Assembly: GCA_015233705.1 (NCBI GenBank) | Contig: JADFXE010000020.1 | Location: forward strand, 1 to 5,258 | DNA from: Candidatus Omnitrophota bacterium | GTDB lineage: Bacteria > Omnitrophota > Koll11 > Zapsychrales > Fredricksoniimonadaceae | Length of the DNA: 5,258 nt | Direction of reading: 5' to 3' | Part shown: positions 1 through 5,258 of the stretch, one piece after another | Numbering within the stretch: position 1 is the stretch's first letter | Layout: each line of letters begins with the position of its first letter | Made by a program: the position numbers and the translations under genes | The notes under the pieces: generated by a model | Databases searched by the model: none | The model's input: only the letters and a program-made list of their open reading frames with translations | Told to the model about the DNA's origin: nothing

Positions 1-1685
1 TGGCGGTAGGGTTGACCCCGCAATTGTTGCCTGCGATCATCAGCATAAACCTGGCCCATGGGGCCAAACGCATGGCCGAACATAAAGTCATTGTTAAACG
101 GTTGGCCTCGATCGAGAATTTTGGAAGTATGAATGTCCTGTGTTCCGATAAGACCGGTACTCTGACCCAAGGAACCGTGACCTTGCAGTCCGCGCAGGAT
201 GTCACTGGGCGGCCCAGCGATAAAGTTTTGCTGTTCGCGTATTTGAATGCTTTCTATGAGACAGGTTTTAATAATCCGATCGATGGGGCGATCCGGTCCT
301 GTCCGCAGCCTGATCTGGCGGGTTACCAGAAATCGGATGAGATCCCTTATGATTTTTCCCGTAAAAGGTTAAGCATTCTCGTGTCAAAGGGTGATGGGCA
401 TCTGATGACCACCAAGGGCGCGTTGGCAAATATTCTCGATGTTTGCTCGTCAGTGGATATGGGAGAAGGGAAAACAGCGGACATCGCCAGCGTCAAAGAA
501 CAAATTCATCAGCGTGCTGATGAATTGAGCAGGGAAGGGCTGCGTGTTTTGGGTGTTTCTTGTAAAGAATTAAAAGCTGACAAGATAACTAAAGCCGATG
601 AATCCGGCATGGTTTTTTCAGGGTTGCTGGTCTTCGCCGATCCGCTCAAGCCCAACATCACGGAAACGATCGGCGCTTTGCGGAAATTGGGCGTTTCCTT
701 AAAGATCATTACCGGCGATAACCGTGCGGTCGCCGAGACCATGGGACGAAAAGTCGGGCTGGCTGATCCTGTTGTGCTGAGCGGGATTGATGTGCGTCAA
801 ATGAGCGATGCGGCCTTGATCAAACGGGTGACCGCGGTGCATATCTTTGCCGAGGTCGAGCCCAACCAAAAAGAACGGATCATTTTGGCGCTCAAGAAAG
901 CCGGGCATGTGGTCGGTTATATGGGCGACGGCATCAATGATGCCTCAGCCCTTCATGCGGCGGATGTGGGCATTTCTGTCGAGAGTGCGGTAGATGTCGC
1001 CAAAGAAGCCGCTGATATTGTGCTTCTGGAAAAGGATCTGGGCGTTCTAGTGCAAGGCGTTAAGGAAGGCCGTGTGACATTTACCAATACGCTCAAGTAT
1101 GTGTTTATGGCCACGAGTGCAAATTTCGGGAACATGTTCAGCATGGCTGGAGCGTCGTTATTCCTATCTTTTCTGCCGTTATTGCCGAAACAGGTGTTAA
1201 TGACCAACTTGATGACCGACTTCCCGGAAATGGCCATTGCCACCGATAGCGTGGATGCCGAGAGTGTCGACTTGCCCCGAAGATGGGACATACAGTTCAT
1301 ACGCAAATATATGATCGTATTCGGGTTCATAAGCTCTGTCTTTGATTTTCTTACCTTTGGTGTGCTGGTATATGTCTTGCATGCGACCCAAGATCAATTC
1401 AGGACTGGCTGGTTCCTGGAATCAGTTATTTCTGCGGCCCTGATCGTTCTGGTTATCCGGACTCGGCGGCCATTTTTTAAAAGCATGCCTGGCAAATTTT
1501 TATTGATAGCCACGTTAGGCATTGTCGGTGTTACGCTGGTCTTACCTTTTACGCCATTGGCTGGTGTATTGGGTCTCACTCAAATGCCGGCAATGTATTT
1601 TGTTATTTTGGGAGTGATCGTTACTTCGTATATGGTTGTGGCTGAAGTGGCCAAAAGTATCTTTTACAAGGTTGTTAGGTTCTAA
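1..1685 (+). CDS. mgtA: Mg2+-transporting P-type ATPase (MgtA/MgtB, P3B type), C-terminal part; 5' end outside the window
   Basis: Inner-membrane pump that couples ATP hydrolysis to Mg2+ import. The reading frame is open to the left edge. The TTG at 12 is an internal Leu codon in the conserved M4 motif AVGLTP, so it is not the start. Counting that Leu as residue 1, I see: phosphorylation motif DKTGTLT at 46-52 with Asp46 as acceptor; FNNPID at 86-91; nucleotide-binding TKGA at 134-137; DPLKP at 210-214; TGDN at 234-237; hinge GDGIND at 305-310. Hydrophobic segments at about 361-385, 390-412, 433-456, 466-485, 495-516 and 526-552 fit M5-M10. M5 carries SANFGN, as in MgtA, where Ca2+ pumps have a Glu. 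The RRWD segment and SSVFDFLTFG in M7 also match MgtA. Family members are about 900 residues, so roughly 340 (M1-M3 and the actuator domain) are missing. M6 reads NLMTDFPEMAIATDSVD, a variant of the enterobacterial version. The family call is firm; Mg2+ specificity is inferred. Confidence 0.93.
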   Translation, partial: AVGLTPQLLPAIISINLAHGAKRMAEHKVIVKRLASIENFGSMNVLCSDKTGTLTQGTVTLQSAQDVTGRPSDKVLLFAYLNAFYETGFNNPIDGAIRSCPQPDLAGYQKSDEIPYDFSRKRLSILVSKGDGHLMTTKGALANILDVCSSVDMGEGKTADIASVKEQIHQRADELSREGLRVLGVSCKELKADKITKADESGMVFSGLLVFADPLKPNITETIGALRKLGVSLKIITGDNRAVAETMGRKVGLADPVVLSGIDVRQMSDAALIKRVTAVHIFAEVEPNQKERIILALKKAGHVVGYMGDGINDASALHAADVGISVESAVDVAKEAADIVLLEKDLGVLVQGVKEGRVTFTNTLKYVFMATSANFGNMFSMAGASLFLSFLPLLPKQVLMTNLMTDFPEMAIATDSVDAESVDLPRRWDIQFIRKYMIVFGFISSVFDFLTFGVLVYVLHATQDQFRTGWFLESVISAALIVLVIRTRRPFFKSMPGKFLLIATLGIVGVTLVLPFTPLAGVLGLTQMPAMYFVILGVIVTSYMVVAEVAKSIFYKVVRF

Positions 1686-1800
1686 AACCTGAAGATTTTG
1701 TTCGTAAACAGGTCACCGTTTTTCAGAGCGAATATTCTCTGTGGAGGAGAACTCCTGAAAAGCTCGAGCAAATGACCGGCCGCTGAGTGGCGTCCCATTT

Positions 1801-1850
1801 AAGAAACCCTTGTGACTCAATGAGCTGCAAGGGTTTCTTCTTTTAATTTT
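1801..1850 (+). terminator. Strong Rho-independent terminator downstream of the Mg2+ ATPase gene
   Basis: A perfect 12-bp inverted repeat pairs 1801-1812 (AAGAAACCCTTG) with 1828-1839 (CAAGGGTTTCTT). Inside it, 1816-1818 pairs with 1822-1824, with two G-T wobbles and one mismatch between the two stems, so the whole element can form one long imperfect hairpin. A T-rich tract (CTTTTAATTTTTT) follows from 1840. It lies about 115 bases after the ATPase stop and ends that transcript before the next gene. No T-rich tract follows on the other strand, so it acts for + strand transcription. Confidence 0.9.
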
Positions 1851-1905
1851 TTCGACCGGTTCTGCTGCGAGCGAGCGGAAGATAGCTGTCGAGAACGTTT
1901 TTGTG

Positions 1906-1914
1906 TGTTATGCT
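1906..1914 (+). promoter_or_regulatory. Candidate extended -10 promoter for the secreted protein gene
   Basis: TGTTATGCT matches the TGn-extended -10 pattern, with hexamer TATGCT (4 of 6 to consensus) at 1909-1914. It lies just after the terminator and 35 bases before the chosen ATG. No convincing -35 hexamer is seen around 1886-1892. Being downstream of a strong terminator, the gene needs a promoter in this interval, and this is the best candidate. It overlaps the GTG at 1905 that would otherwise be the longest start, which argues against translation from there. Confidence 0.4.
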
Positions 1915-1949
1915 TTTGTTCATTCGTGTCAAGGCCACGAGGTTTGAGA

Positions 1950-3542
1950 ATGGGCGTTGTTCGTTTATTATTCTTTTTGATCTTTTTGTCTGCTACGGTG
2001 GCATTTGCCTCTGATCGGTCCTATCTTTTTGATCAAAAGTTGCTTAATTGGCTTCGGCAAAACGTCAGCCCTGAGACCGGTATGCCGCTCAGTTTCGGGA
2101 CAGCCGTTCCTGAGAAAGAAGCCTTGAGCCATATCGGCAAGCCGTCCTCCATCACCGGCATTATCGAAAGGACGATTGTTCAGGACGGGATCTCTGTCTA
2201 CGATGCGGCCTTGTGGCAGATCGTCCTTGCCTATACAGGCAGAACGGATGACCTGCTCATGGCACAGAAGCCGGACCAGTATTACTGGAAAGGCTCTTTA
2301 GGGGAGTTGACCGATATTCGGACAGGCTCTGGCCGGCAGATTTTTATTTATGATCCCCGTGATCCTGAAGCGGTCACGTTAGATCGCCTCAGGCCGGGAC
2401 AGCGCGGGTTCTTGTTCCGGATCCTGAATGCTCATGGGCAGTACCTGGCCCCGGATCCTCTGGATGGCAAGCAAGAGTTCAAGGGATTTCCCAATTCGTC
2501 CTATCTCCATTGGGAGGACTGGAAACCGATCGCCGGCGAGAATGCCTGGGTGGTCATGGCTGCGTTGCATGTCCTGGAGCGTGAGGCCCCTCAGGGAAAG
2601 GTCGACACGGATTCCGATGTCTTCCGTCTGGCCGAGGAGCTTGCGCGGGCGGCGCTGGTCCTTCAGGCGGATAATGGCGGCATCCGGATGGCACCGCTGG
2701 GCACGTATTATCACCTGATCGATATTGACCCGGCATTGTCCTCAGAAAAGATCGCTGAAAAGCTCGATGAGATAGCGCATAAAGTTCACCTTGCTGCGGC
2801 CCAGCCGGCTGGCGGAGAGCAGGATGTCGGCGCGCTGTTCCCGGATTATCACCGGTGGTATTACGAGGAGATCTCGACAGAGAATAATTTCTCCTGGTAT
2901 GCGGCGTTCCGGATGCTCTGGAAGATCACGGGTGAGGAGAAATACCGGAGAGCGATGAGTCGGATCGAGGACTATCTTCATTCCGCATGGGATGAGAAGA
3001 ACGGCGTATTCTTTCAGGGGATGCATTTTCGGGATGGCGCCTGGAAACCTAATGACGAATTATTTGCGACGGATGTTCAGAATTGGGCGGTGGCGATCCT
3101 GGGGCCGCGCGTGCTGGACGAGTGGTTTGGCGCTGGCGCCGCCCGGCGGATCTGGGAGCAGACAAAAAAGATGTCCGGGGTTCTGGATCCCGAGGGAAAG
3201 ATATTGGGGGTCGGTTTTAGTAGCGAACACAACCGCCTGTCTGTTGAGTGGACCGCGGGCGCGATCCTGGCCGTACGCAGGCTTAGGGAATATTATGAAA
3301 ACCTGGACGGCTCGTATTCCCGCGAGCTTGACGAGGAGGAGCACATCATGCGGCGGGGCGTTGATGCTTTTCGTTACCGTCTTTCCGGGGGGCGCGAGGC
3401 CTACTCGTATTCTTCCCGGAGAGACTGGATCCCGTTCGGCTGGTTCTCCCATAATAAGGAGATCCTAAGTGTTGCCTCGACCGCATGGGTGGCGCTCATT
3501 GATGCTGGCGTGGATCCGTTCCAGCTGACAGAGGATCAATAG
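1950..3542 (+). CDS. Secreted protein of unknown function, probable (alpha/alpha)-barrel, possibly glycan-active
   Basis: 530 residues starting at ATG 1950. GAGG at 1939-1942 sits 7 bases upstream, and residues 1-20 form a signal peptide: a basic start (VVR), a hydrophobic core, and cleavage after A-F-A before SDRS. An in-frame GTG at 1905 would add 15 residues before the signal peptide and has no comparable ribosome site, so I rejected it. There is no lipobox Cys, so the product is periplasmic or secreted. The mature protein is mostly predicted helix with Trp/aromatic-rich helix starts: VYDAALWQIV at about 83-92, GENAWVVMAAL at 196-206, ENNFSWYAAF at 311-320, ATDVQNWAV at 373-381, SVEWTAGAI at 431-439 and STAWVALIDAG at 510-520. 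A stretch AYSYSSRR...IPFGW lies at 484-498. This spacing suits alpha/alpha toroid proteins, a fold common among glycoside hydrolases, lyases and epimerases. Acidic residues in those helices could be catalytic, but I cannot assign an enzyme family. It seems to be a single-gene unit. Confidence 0.85.
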   Translation: MGVVRLLFFLIFLSATVAFASDRSYLFDQKLLNWLRQNVSPETGMPLSFGTAVPEKEALSHIGKPSSITGIIERTIVQDGISVYDAALWQIVLAYTGRTDDLLMAQKPDQYYWKGSLGELTDIRTGSGRQIFIYDPRDPEAVTLDRLRPGQRGFLFRILNAHGQYLAPDPLDGKQEFKGFPNSSYLHWEDWKPIAGENAWVVMAALHVLEREAPQGKVDTDSDVFRLAEELARAALVLQADNGGIRMAPLGTYYHLIDIDPALSSEKIAEKLDEIAHKVHLAAAQPAGGEQDVGALFPDYHRWYYEEISTENNFSWYAAFRMLWKITGEEKYRRAMSRIEDYLHSAWDEKNGVFFQGMHFRDGAWKPNDELFATDVQNWAVAILGPRVLDEWFGAGAARRIWEQTKKMSGVLDPEGKILGVGFSSEHNRLSVEWTAGAILAVRRLREYYENLDGSYSRELDEEEHIMRRGVDAFRYRLSGGREAYSYSSRRDWIPFGWFSHNKEILSVASTAWVALIDAGVDPFQLTEDQ

Positions 3543-3571
3543 TTCGGGGGCGCGCTGATCCAGGATTTTTT
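3533..3571 (+). terminator. Weak candidate intrinsic terminator overlapping the end of the secreted protein gene
   Basis: GGATCA at 3533-3538 can pair with TGATCC at 3556-3561 across a 17-base GC-rich loop, and a run of six T follows at 3566-3571. The left arm lies in the last codons and the stop is in the loop. The stem is only 6 bp and four bases separate it from the T run, so this is much weaker than the other two terminators. Confidence 0.3.
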
Positions 3572-3596
3572 ACGAACTAGGTGCATGTTGCCAAAT

Positions 3597-3627
3597 TGAT
3601 GCTAGAATGAACCAAATATTAGCATCA
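3597..3627 (+). promoter_or_regulatory. Candidate extended -10 promoter with overlapping 8-bp inverted repeat (possible operator)
   Basis: TGCTAGAAT at 3600-3608 is a TGn-extended -10 element (hexamer TAGAAT, 5 of 6 to consensus) about 70 bases before the small exported protein gene. No good -35 lies at the usual distance; TTGCCA at 3588-3593 is too close. A perfect inverted repeat, TGATGCTA (3597-3604) and TAGCATCA (3620-3627) with a 15-base spacer, overlaps the -10 and spans the predicted start of transcription near 3614-3616. A repressor dimer bound here would block the promoter. No long T run follows, so it is not a terminator. Promoter role and operator role are both inferred. Confidence 0.4.
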
Positions 3628-3677
3628 GAATTTGCAGAGGATAAAGTTCGGGTTCAATTATAAGAAAGGAGTTTGTT

Positions 3678-4043
3678 GTGAAAAAGATTCTGGGAATTAT
3701 TCTAACGGTGCTGTTTGTGGCAGGTCTGGCTGTGCCGAGTTTTGCGGCAAAGGCGAGCGGCAAAAAGGGAGATGGGAAGTTTGACCGGATCGTTGCTTTG
3801 GTCGTTTCCGTTGATACCAAGGCCAACACCATGCTCGTCAAGGAAGAGAAGACCGGGGAGACGCGGACGATCAAGATTAGCGCCAAGGCGGCGGCAAAGG
3901 TTCAGGCCGGGGATAGGGTCAGGATCAAGCTGAAGGCCGGGACTGATGAATCTGCGGGCGTAAGGGTTCTTAAGCCTGAGCCTGTGGCTGAGCCTAAGGC
4001 TGATATTAAGGTCGAGACACCGCCGGCACCTGAAAAGAAGTAA
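3678..4043 (+). CDS. Small exported protein, predicted small beta-barrel core with Pro/Glu/Lys-rich tail
   Basis: 121 residues from GTG 3678, with AAAGGAG ending at 3671, six bases before the start. Residues 1-23 form a typical signal peptide (MKK, hydrophobic core, cleavage after S-F-A). No lipobox Cys is present and there are no cysteines at all. Residues about 36-98 look like alternating beta strands: RIVALVVSVD, NTMLVKEE, TRTIKIS, DRVRIKLKA and GVRVLK, with a VQAGD turn. This resembles small OB- or SH3-like periplasmic modules such as DUF5666-type domains, but I cannot confirm a family. The tail from about 99 is low complexity (EPVAEPKA, PPAPEKK) and probably disordered. The mature protein is rich in Lys. 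It is flanked by its own candidate promoter and a strong terminator, so it is probably monocistronic. Function is unknown; a ligand-binding or envelope role is only a guess. The antisense frame has no such features. Confidence 0.85.
   Translation: MKKILGIILTVLFVAGLAVPSFAAKASGKKGDGKFDRIVALVVSVDTKANTMLVKEEKTGETRTIKISAKAAAKVQAGDRVRIKLKAGTDESAGVRVLKPEPVAEPKADIKVETPPAPEKK
3978..4001 (+). repeat. Two-copy 12-base tandem repeat coding for EPVA-EPKA
   Basis: GAGCCTGTGGCT at 3978-3989 and GAGCCTAAGGCT at 3990-4001 agree at 10 of 12 bases and keep the reading frame (four codons each). They code for EPVA and EPKA in the Pro-rich tail of the small exported protein. Slippage at such units could vary the tail length between strains. 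Confidence 0.7.
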
Positions 4044-4067
4044 TTGTTTATTCAAAAGTTGTTTCTT

Positions 4068-4108
4068 AAAGCCCTTGCAGCTCGATAAGCTGTGAGGGCT
4101 TTTTCTTT
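4068..4108 (+). terminator. Strong Rho-independent terminator after the small exported protein gene
   Basis: Bases 4068-4082 pair with 4088-4102 in a 15-bp stem (two G-T wobbles) closed by the 5-base loop CGATA. The T-rich tract TTTTTCTTT ends the element at 4108; its first T residues also pair in the stem. It lies 24 bases after the stop codon. Its left arm contains CCCTTGCAGCTC, the exact reverse complement of a segment in the right arm of the terminator at 1801-1850. Confidence 0.92.
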
Positions 4109-4142
4109 GCTCCGCCGGGAGAGTAGCGAATTCTGTCTTTGG

Positions 4143-4170
4143 TTGCGCTTCAGTTGTCATGTGATATTAT
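4143..4170 (+). promoter_or_regulatory. Likely sigma70-type promoter of the MFS transporter gene
   Basis: TTGCGC at 4143-4148 (4 of 6 to TTGACA) is separated by 16 bases from TATTAT at 4165-4170 (5 of 6 to TATAAT), and TGA just before the hexamer makes an extended -10. It lies directly after the terminator ending near 4108 and 55 bases before the TTG start, giving a short leader of about 50 bases. A 10-bp palindrome AAAAGCTTTT at 4186-4195 lies in that leader; it could be chance. Confidence 0.55.
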
Positions 4171-4225
4171 GGAGGCGATCAACAGAAAAGCTTTTTCGTG
4201 AATGAGATCTTCGAGGAGGGATTTC

Positions 4226-5258
4226 TTGTCAGACATTGCCCCAGTGAGCGCCGGATCTGATGCCGGCTCCGGAGTGCCGCAGAGTCGCATCGTGATGGCC
4301 AGCATGGTCGGCACGACTATCGAATTTTACGATTTTTATATCTACGCCACGGCCGCGGTCTCAGTCTTCCCGCTTCTTTTCTTTCCCAAGAGCGATGCCG
4401 GAGCTTCCCTTCTGGCGTCCATGGCTACCTTTGGTGTCGCCTTTGTGGCGCGGCCGATCGGCTCAATCCTTTTTGGGCATTTCGGTGACCGGATCGGGCG
4501 CAAGGCCACCCTGGTCGGTTCGCTTCTGACCATGGGTGTGGCCACTTTTCTGATCGGACTTCTTCCGACCGTCATCCAGATCGGCCTGTGGGCCCCGGCT
4601 TTACTGACGGTCCTGCGTTTCTGTCAGGGACTTGGCCTCGGCGGTGAGTGGTCAGGCGCGGCGCTCCTGGCGACCGAGACGGCCAGGGAAGGGAAGCGGG
4701 CCTGGGCTGCGATGTGGCCGCAGTTGGGCGCGCCCTTCGGCTTCATCCTGGCCAATGGATTCTTTCTGCTTTTGACCATCCTGTTCCAGTACAATTCTGC
4801 CCAGGCGCAGCTTCAGGGCAATTTTCTCTCCTGGGGATGGCGGATTCCGTTCCTGGCGTCTTTTGTCATGGTGGCGATCGGGCTGTATGTCCGCTTCAGG
4901 CTGGAGGAGACGCCGGTTTTTGCCCGCGCCATGGCGCGCGGTGAAAAACTCAAGCAGCCGCTGGCTGTTGTGTTCAGACATTATTTGAAGGAGCTTGTTC
5001 TGGGTACTTTTATCATGCTGGCGACTTACGGCGTGTTTTATCTGATGACCACCTGGATCCTGTCTTACGCCATCGGTAAGACGGAAATGGGATTTCTGGG
5101 GATCGGGTATCGTAATTTTTTGGTGCTTCAGCTTCTGTCCGTGCTTTTTTTTGCCGGGATGGTTCCCGTGTCCGGCTGGCTGGCGGACCGGTTTGGCCGC
5201 CGCAGTATTTTATTGGTCGTGACCGCACTTATCATTCTTTTCGGACTTTCTTTCCGTA
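4226..5258 (+). CDS. MFS transporter, metabolite:H+ symporter (MHS) family, ShiA/ProP/KgtP-like; 3' end outside the window
   Basis: Inner-membrane secondary transporter, probably a proton symporter for an organic acid or compatible solute. 344 complete codons are present with no stop before the edge; family members are about 430-450 residues, so roughly the last quarter is missing. The start TTG 4226 has a strong AGGAGGG at 4214-4220. An in-frame ATG at 4202 would add MRSSRRDF but has no ribosome site of its own; I prefer TTG, with some doubt. Family marks: GTTIEFYDFYIYATAA at about 29-44 in TM1; ARPIGSILFGHFGDRIGRK ending at 93, holding the MFS motif GDRIGRK between TM2 and TM3; RFCQGLGLGGEWSGA in TM4; WGWRIPFLAS, then RFRLEETPVF before the central loop; and the repeat of the loop motif, GWLADRFGRR, at 317-326 in the second half. 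The substrate cannot be told from the sequence; there is no neighbouring catabolic gene to guide it. Confidence 0.92.
   Translation, partial: MSDIAPVSAGSDAGSGVPQSRIVMASMVGTTIEFYDFYIYATAAVSVFPLLFFPKSDAGASLLASMATFGVAFVARPIGSILFGHFGDRIGRKATLVGSLLTMGVATFLIGLLPTVIQIGLWAPALLTVLRFCQGLGLGGEWSGAALLATETAREGKRAWAAMWPQLGAPFGFILANGFFLLLTILFQYNSAQAQLQGNFLSWGWRIPFLASFVMVAIGLYVRFRLEETPVFARAMARGEKLKQPLAVVFRHYLKELVLGTFIMLATYGVFYLMTTWILSYAIGKTEMGFLGIGYRNFLVLQLLSVLFFAGMVPVSGWLADRFGRRSILLVVTALIILFGLSFR

Noticed and set aside
12..14. TTG as the start codon of the ATPase
   Set aside because: The frame is open upstream and the codon is the Leu of the conserved AVGLTP motif in M4, so it is internal and the gene is truncated by the window edge.
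1905..1949. GTG 1905 as the start of the secreted protein gene
   Set aside because: It would put 15 residues ahead of a normal signal peptide, overlaps the likely -10 element, and has no good ribosome site; ATG 1950 has GAGG at a 7-base spacing.
2379..3468. Several open frames of 60-158 codons on both strands within the secreted protein gene
   Set aside because: They are shadows of one well-supported gene: compositions are rich in Arg/Pro/Ser, with no recognisable domains or ribosome sites.
3702..4160. 152-codon antisense frame over the small exported protein gene and its terminator
   Set aside because: It runs through the strong terminator, has an Arg/Leu/Pro-rich composition with no recognisable feature, and opposes a gene with a clear signal peptide and ribosome site.
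4186..4195. AAAAGCTTTT palindrome in the leader of the MFS gene as an operator or terminator
   Set aside because: It is only 10 bp with no loop or T tract suited to termination, and is short enough to be chance; noted in the promoter entry only.
4648..4981. Alternative-frame open frames (98 and 109 codons) inside the MFS gene
   Set aside because: The MFS frame carries conserved family motifs throughout this stretch; the others are out-of-frame readings of GC-rich coding DNA.
1..5258. CRISPR array, tRNA/rRNA gene, insertion sequence, toxin-antitoxin or defence system
   Set aside because: I looked for regularly spaced repeats, tRNA-like cloverleaf sequence in the gaps, transposase motifs and terminal repeats, and found none; all four genes are envelope or transport types.

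Overview
The window is 5,258 bases of ordinary-looking bacterial chromosome with four genes, all on the + strand. The two outer genes are cut by the window edges. Cleavable signal peptides without lipobox cysteines, Shine-Dalgarno motifs, GTG/TTG starts and Rho-independent terminators point to a bacterium, probably with a Gram-negative type envelope. Base composition is moderate and rises towards the right-hand gene. The phylum cannot be fixed from sequence alone. The style of the secreted protein in the middle reminds me of deep-branching groups such as Omnitrophota or related environmental lineages, but this is only an impression.

Layout from left to right: (1) The C-terminal part, about 560 residues, of a Mg2+-transporting P-type ATPase of the MgtA/MgtB (P3B) type. 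It runs from the end of membrane helix M4 through the phosphorylation, nucleotide-binding and M5-M10 regions. (2) A 264-base gap with a 3' untranslated stretch, a strong intrinsic terminator and a likely extended -10 promoter. (3) A 530-residue secreted protein of unknown function, with repeated Trp-rich helix starts that suggest an (alpha/alpha) barrel related to glycan-active enzymes. (4) A 135-base gap with a candidate promoter overlapped by an 8-bp inverted repeat. (5) A 121-residue exported small protein with a predicted small beta-barrel core and a Pro/Glu/Lys tail, followed by a second strong terminator. (6) A promoter and then the first 344 codons of a major facilitator superfamily transporter of the metabolite:H+ symporter (MHS; ShiA/ProP/KgtP-like) type.

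Each gene appears to be its own transcription unit: gaps are 135-264 bases, two contain good terminators, and each gap has a promoter-like sequence. The window therefore does not look like an operon, and I see no evidence that the four products act together. I found no mobile element, CRISPR array, tRNA, rRNA or defence system. The most interesting items are the uncharacterised secreted protein, the inverted repeat over the promoter of the small exported protein, and two terminators that share one 12-base arm sequence.
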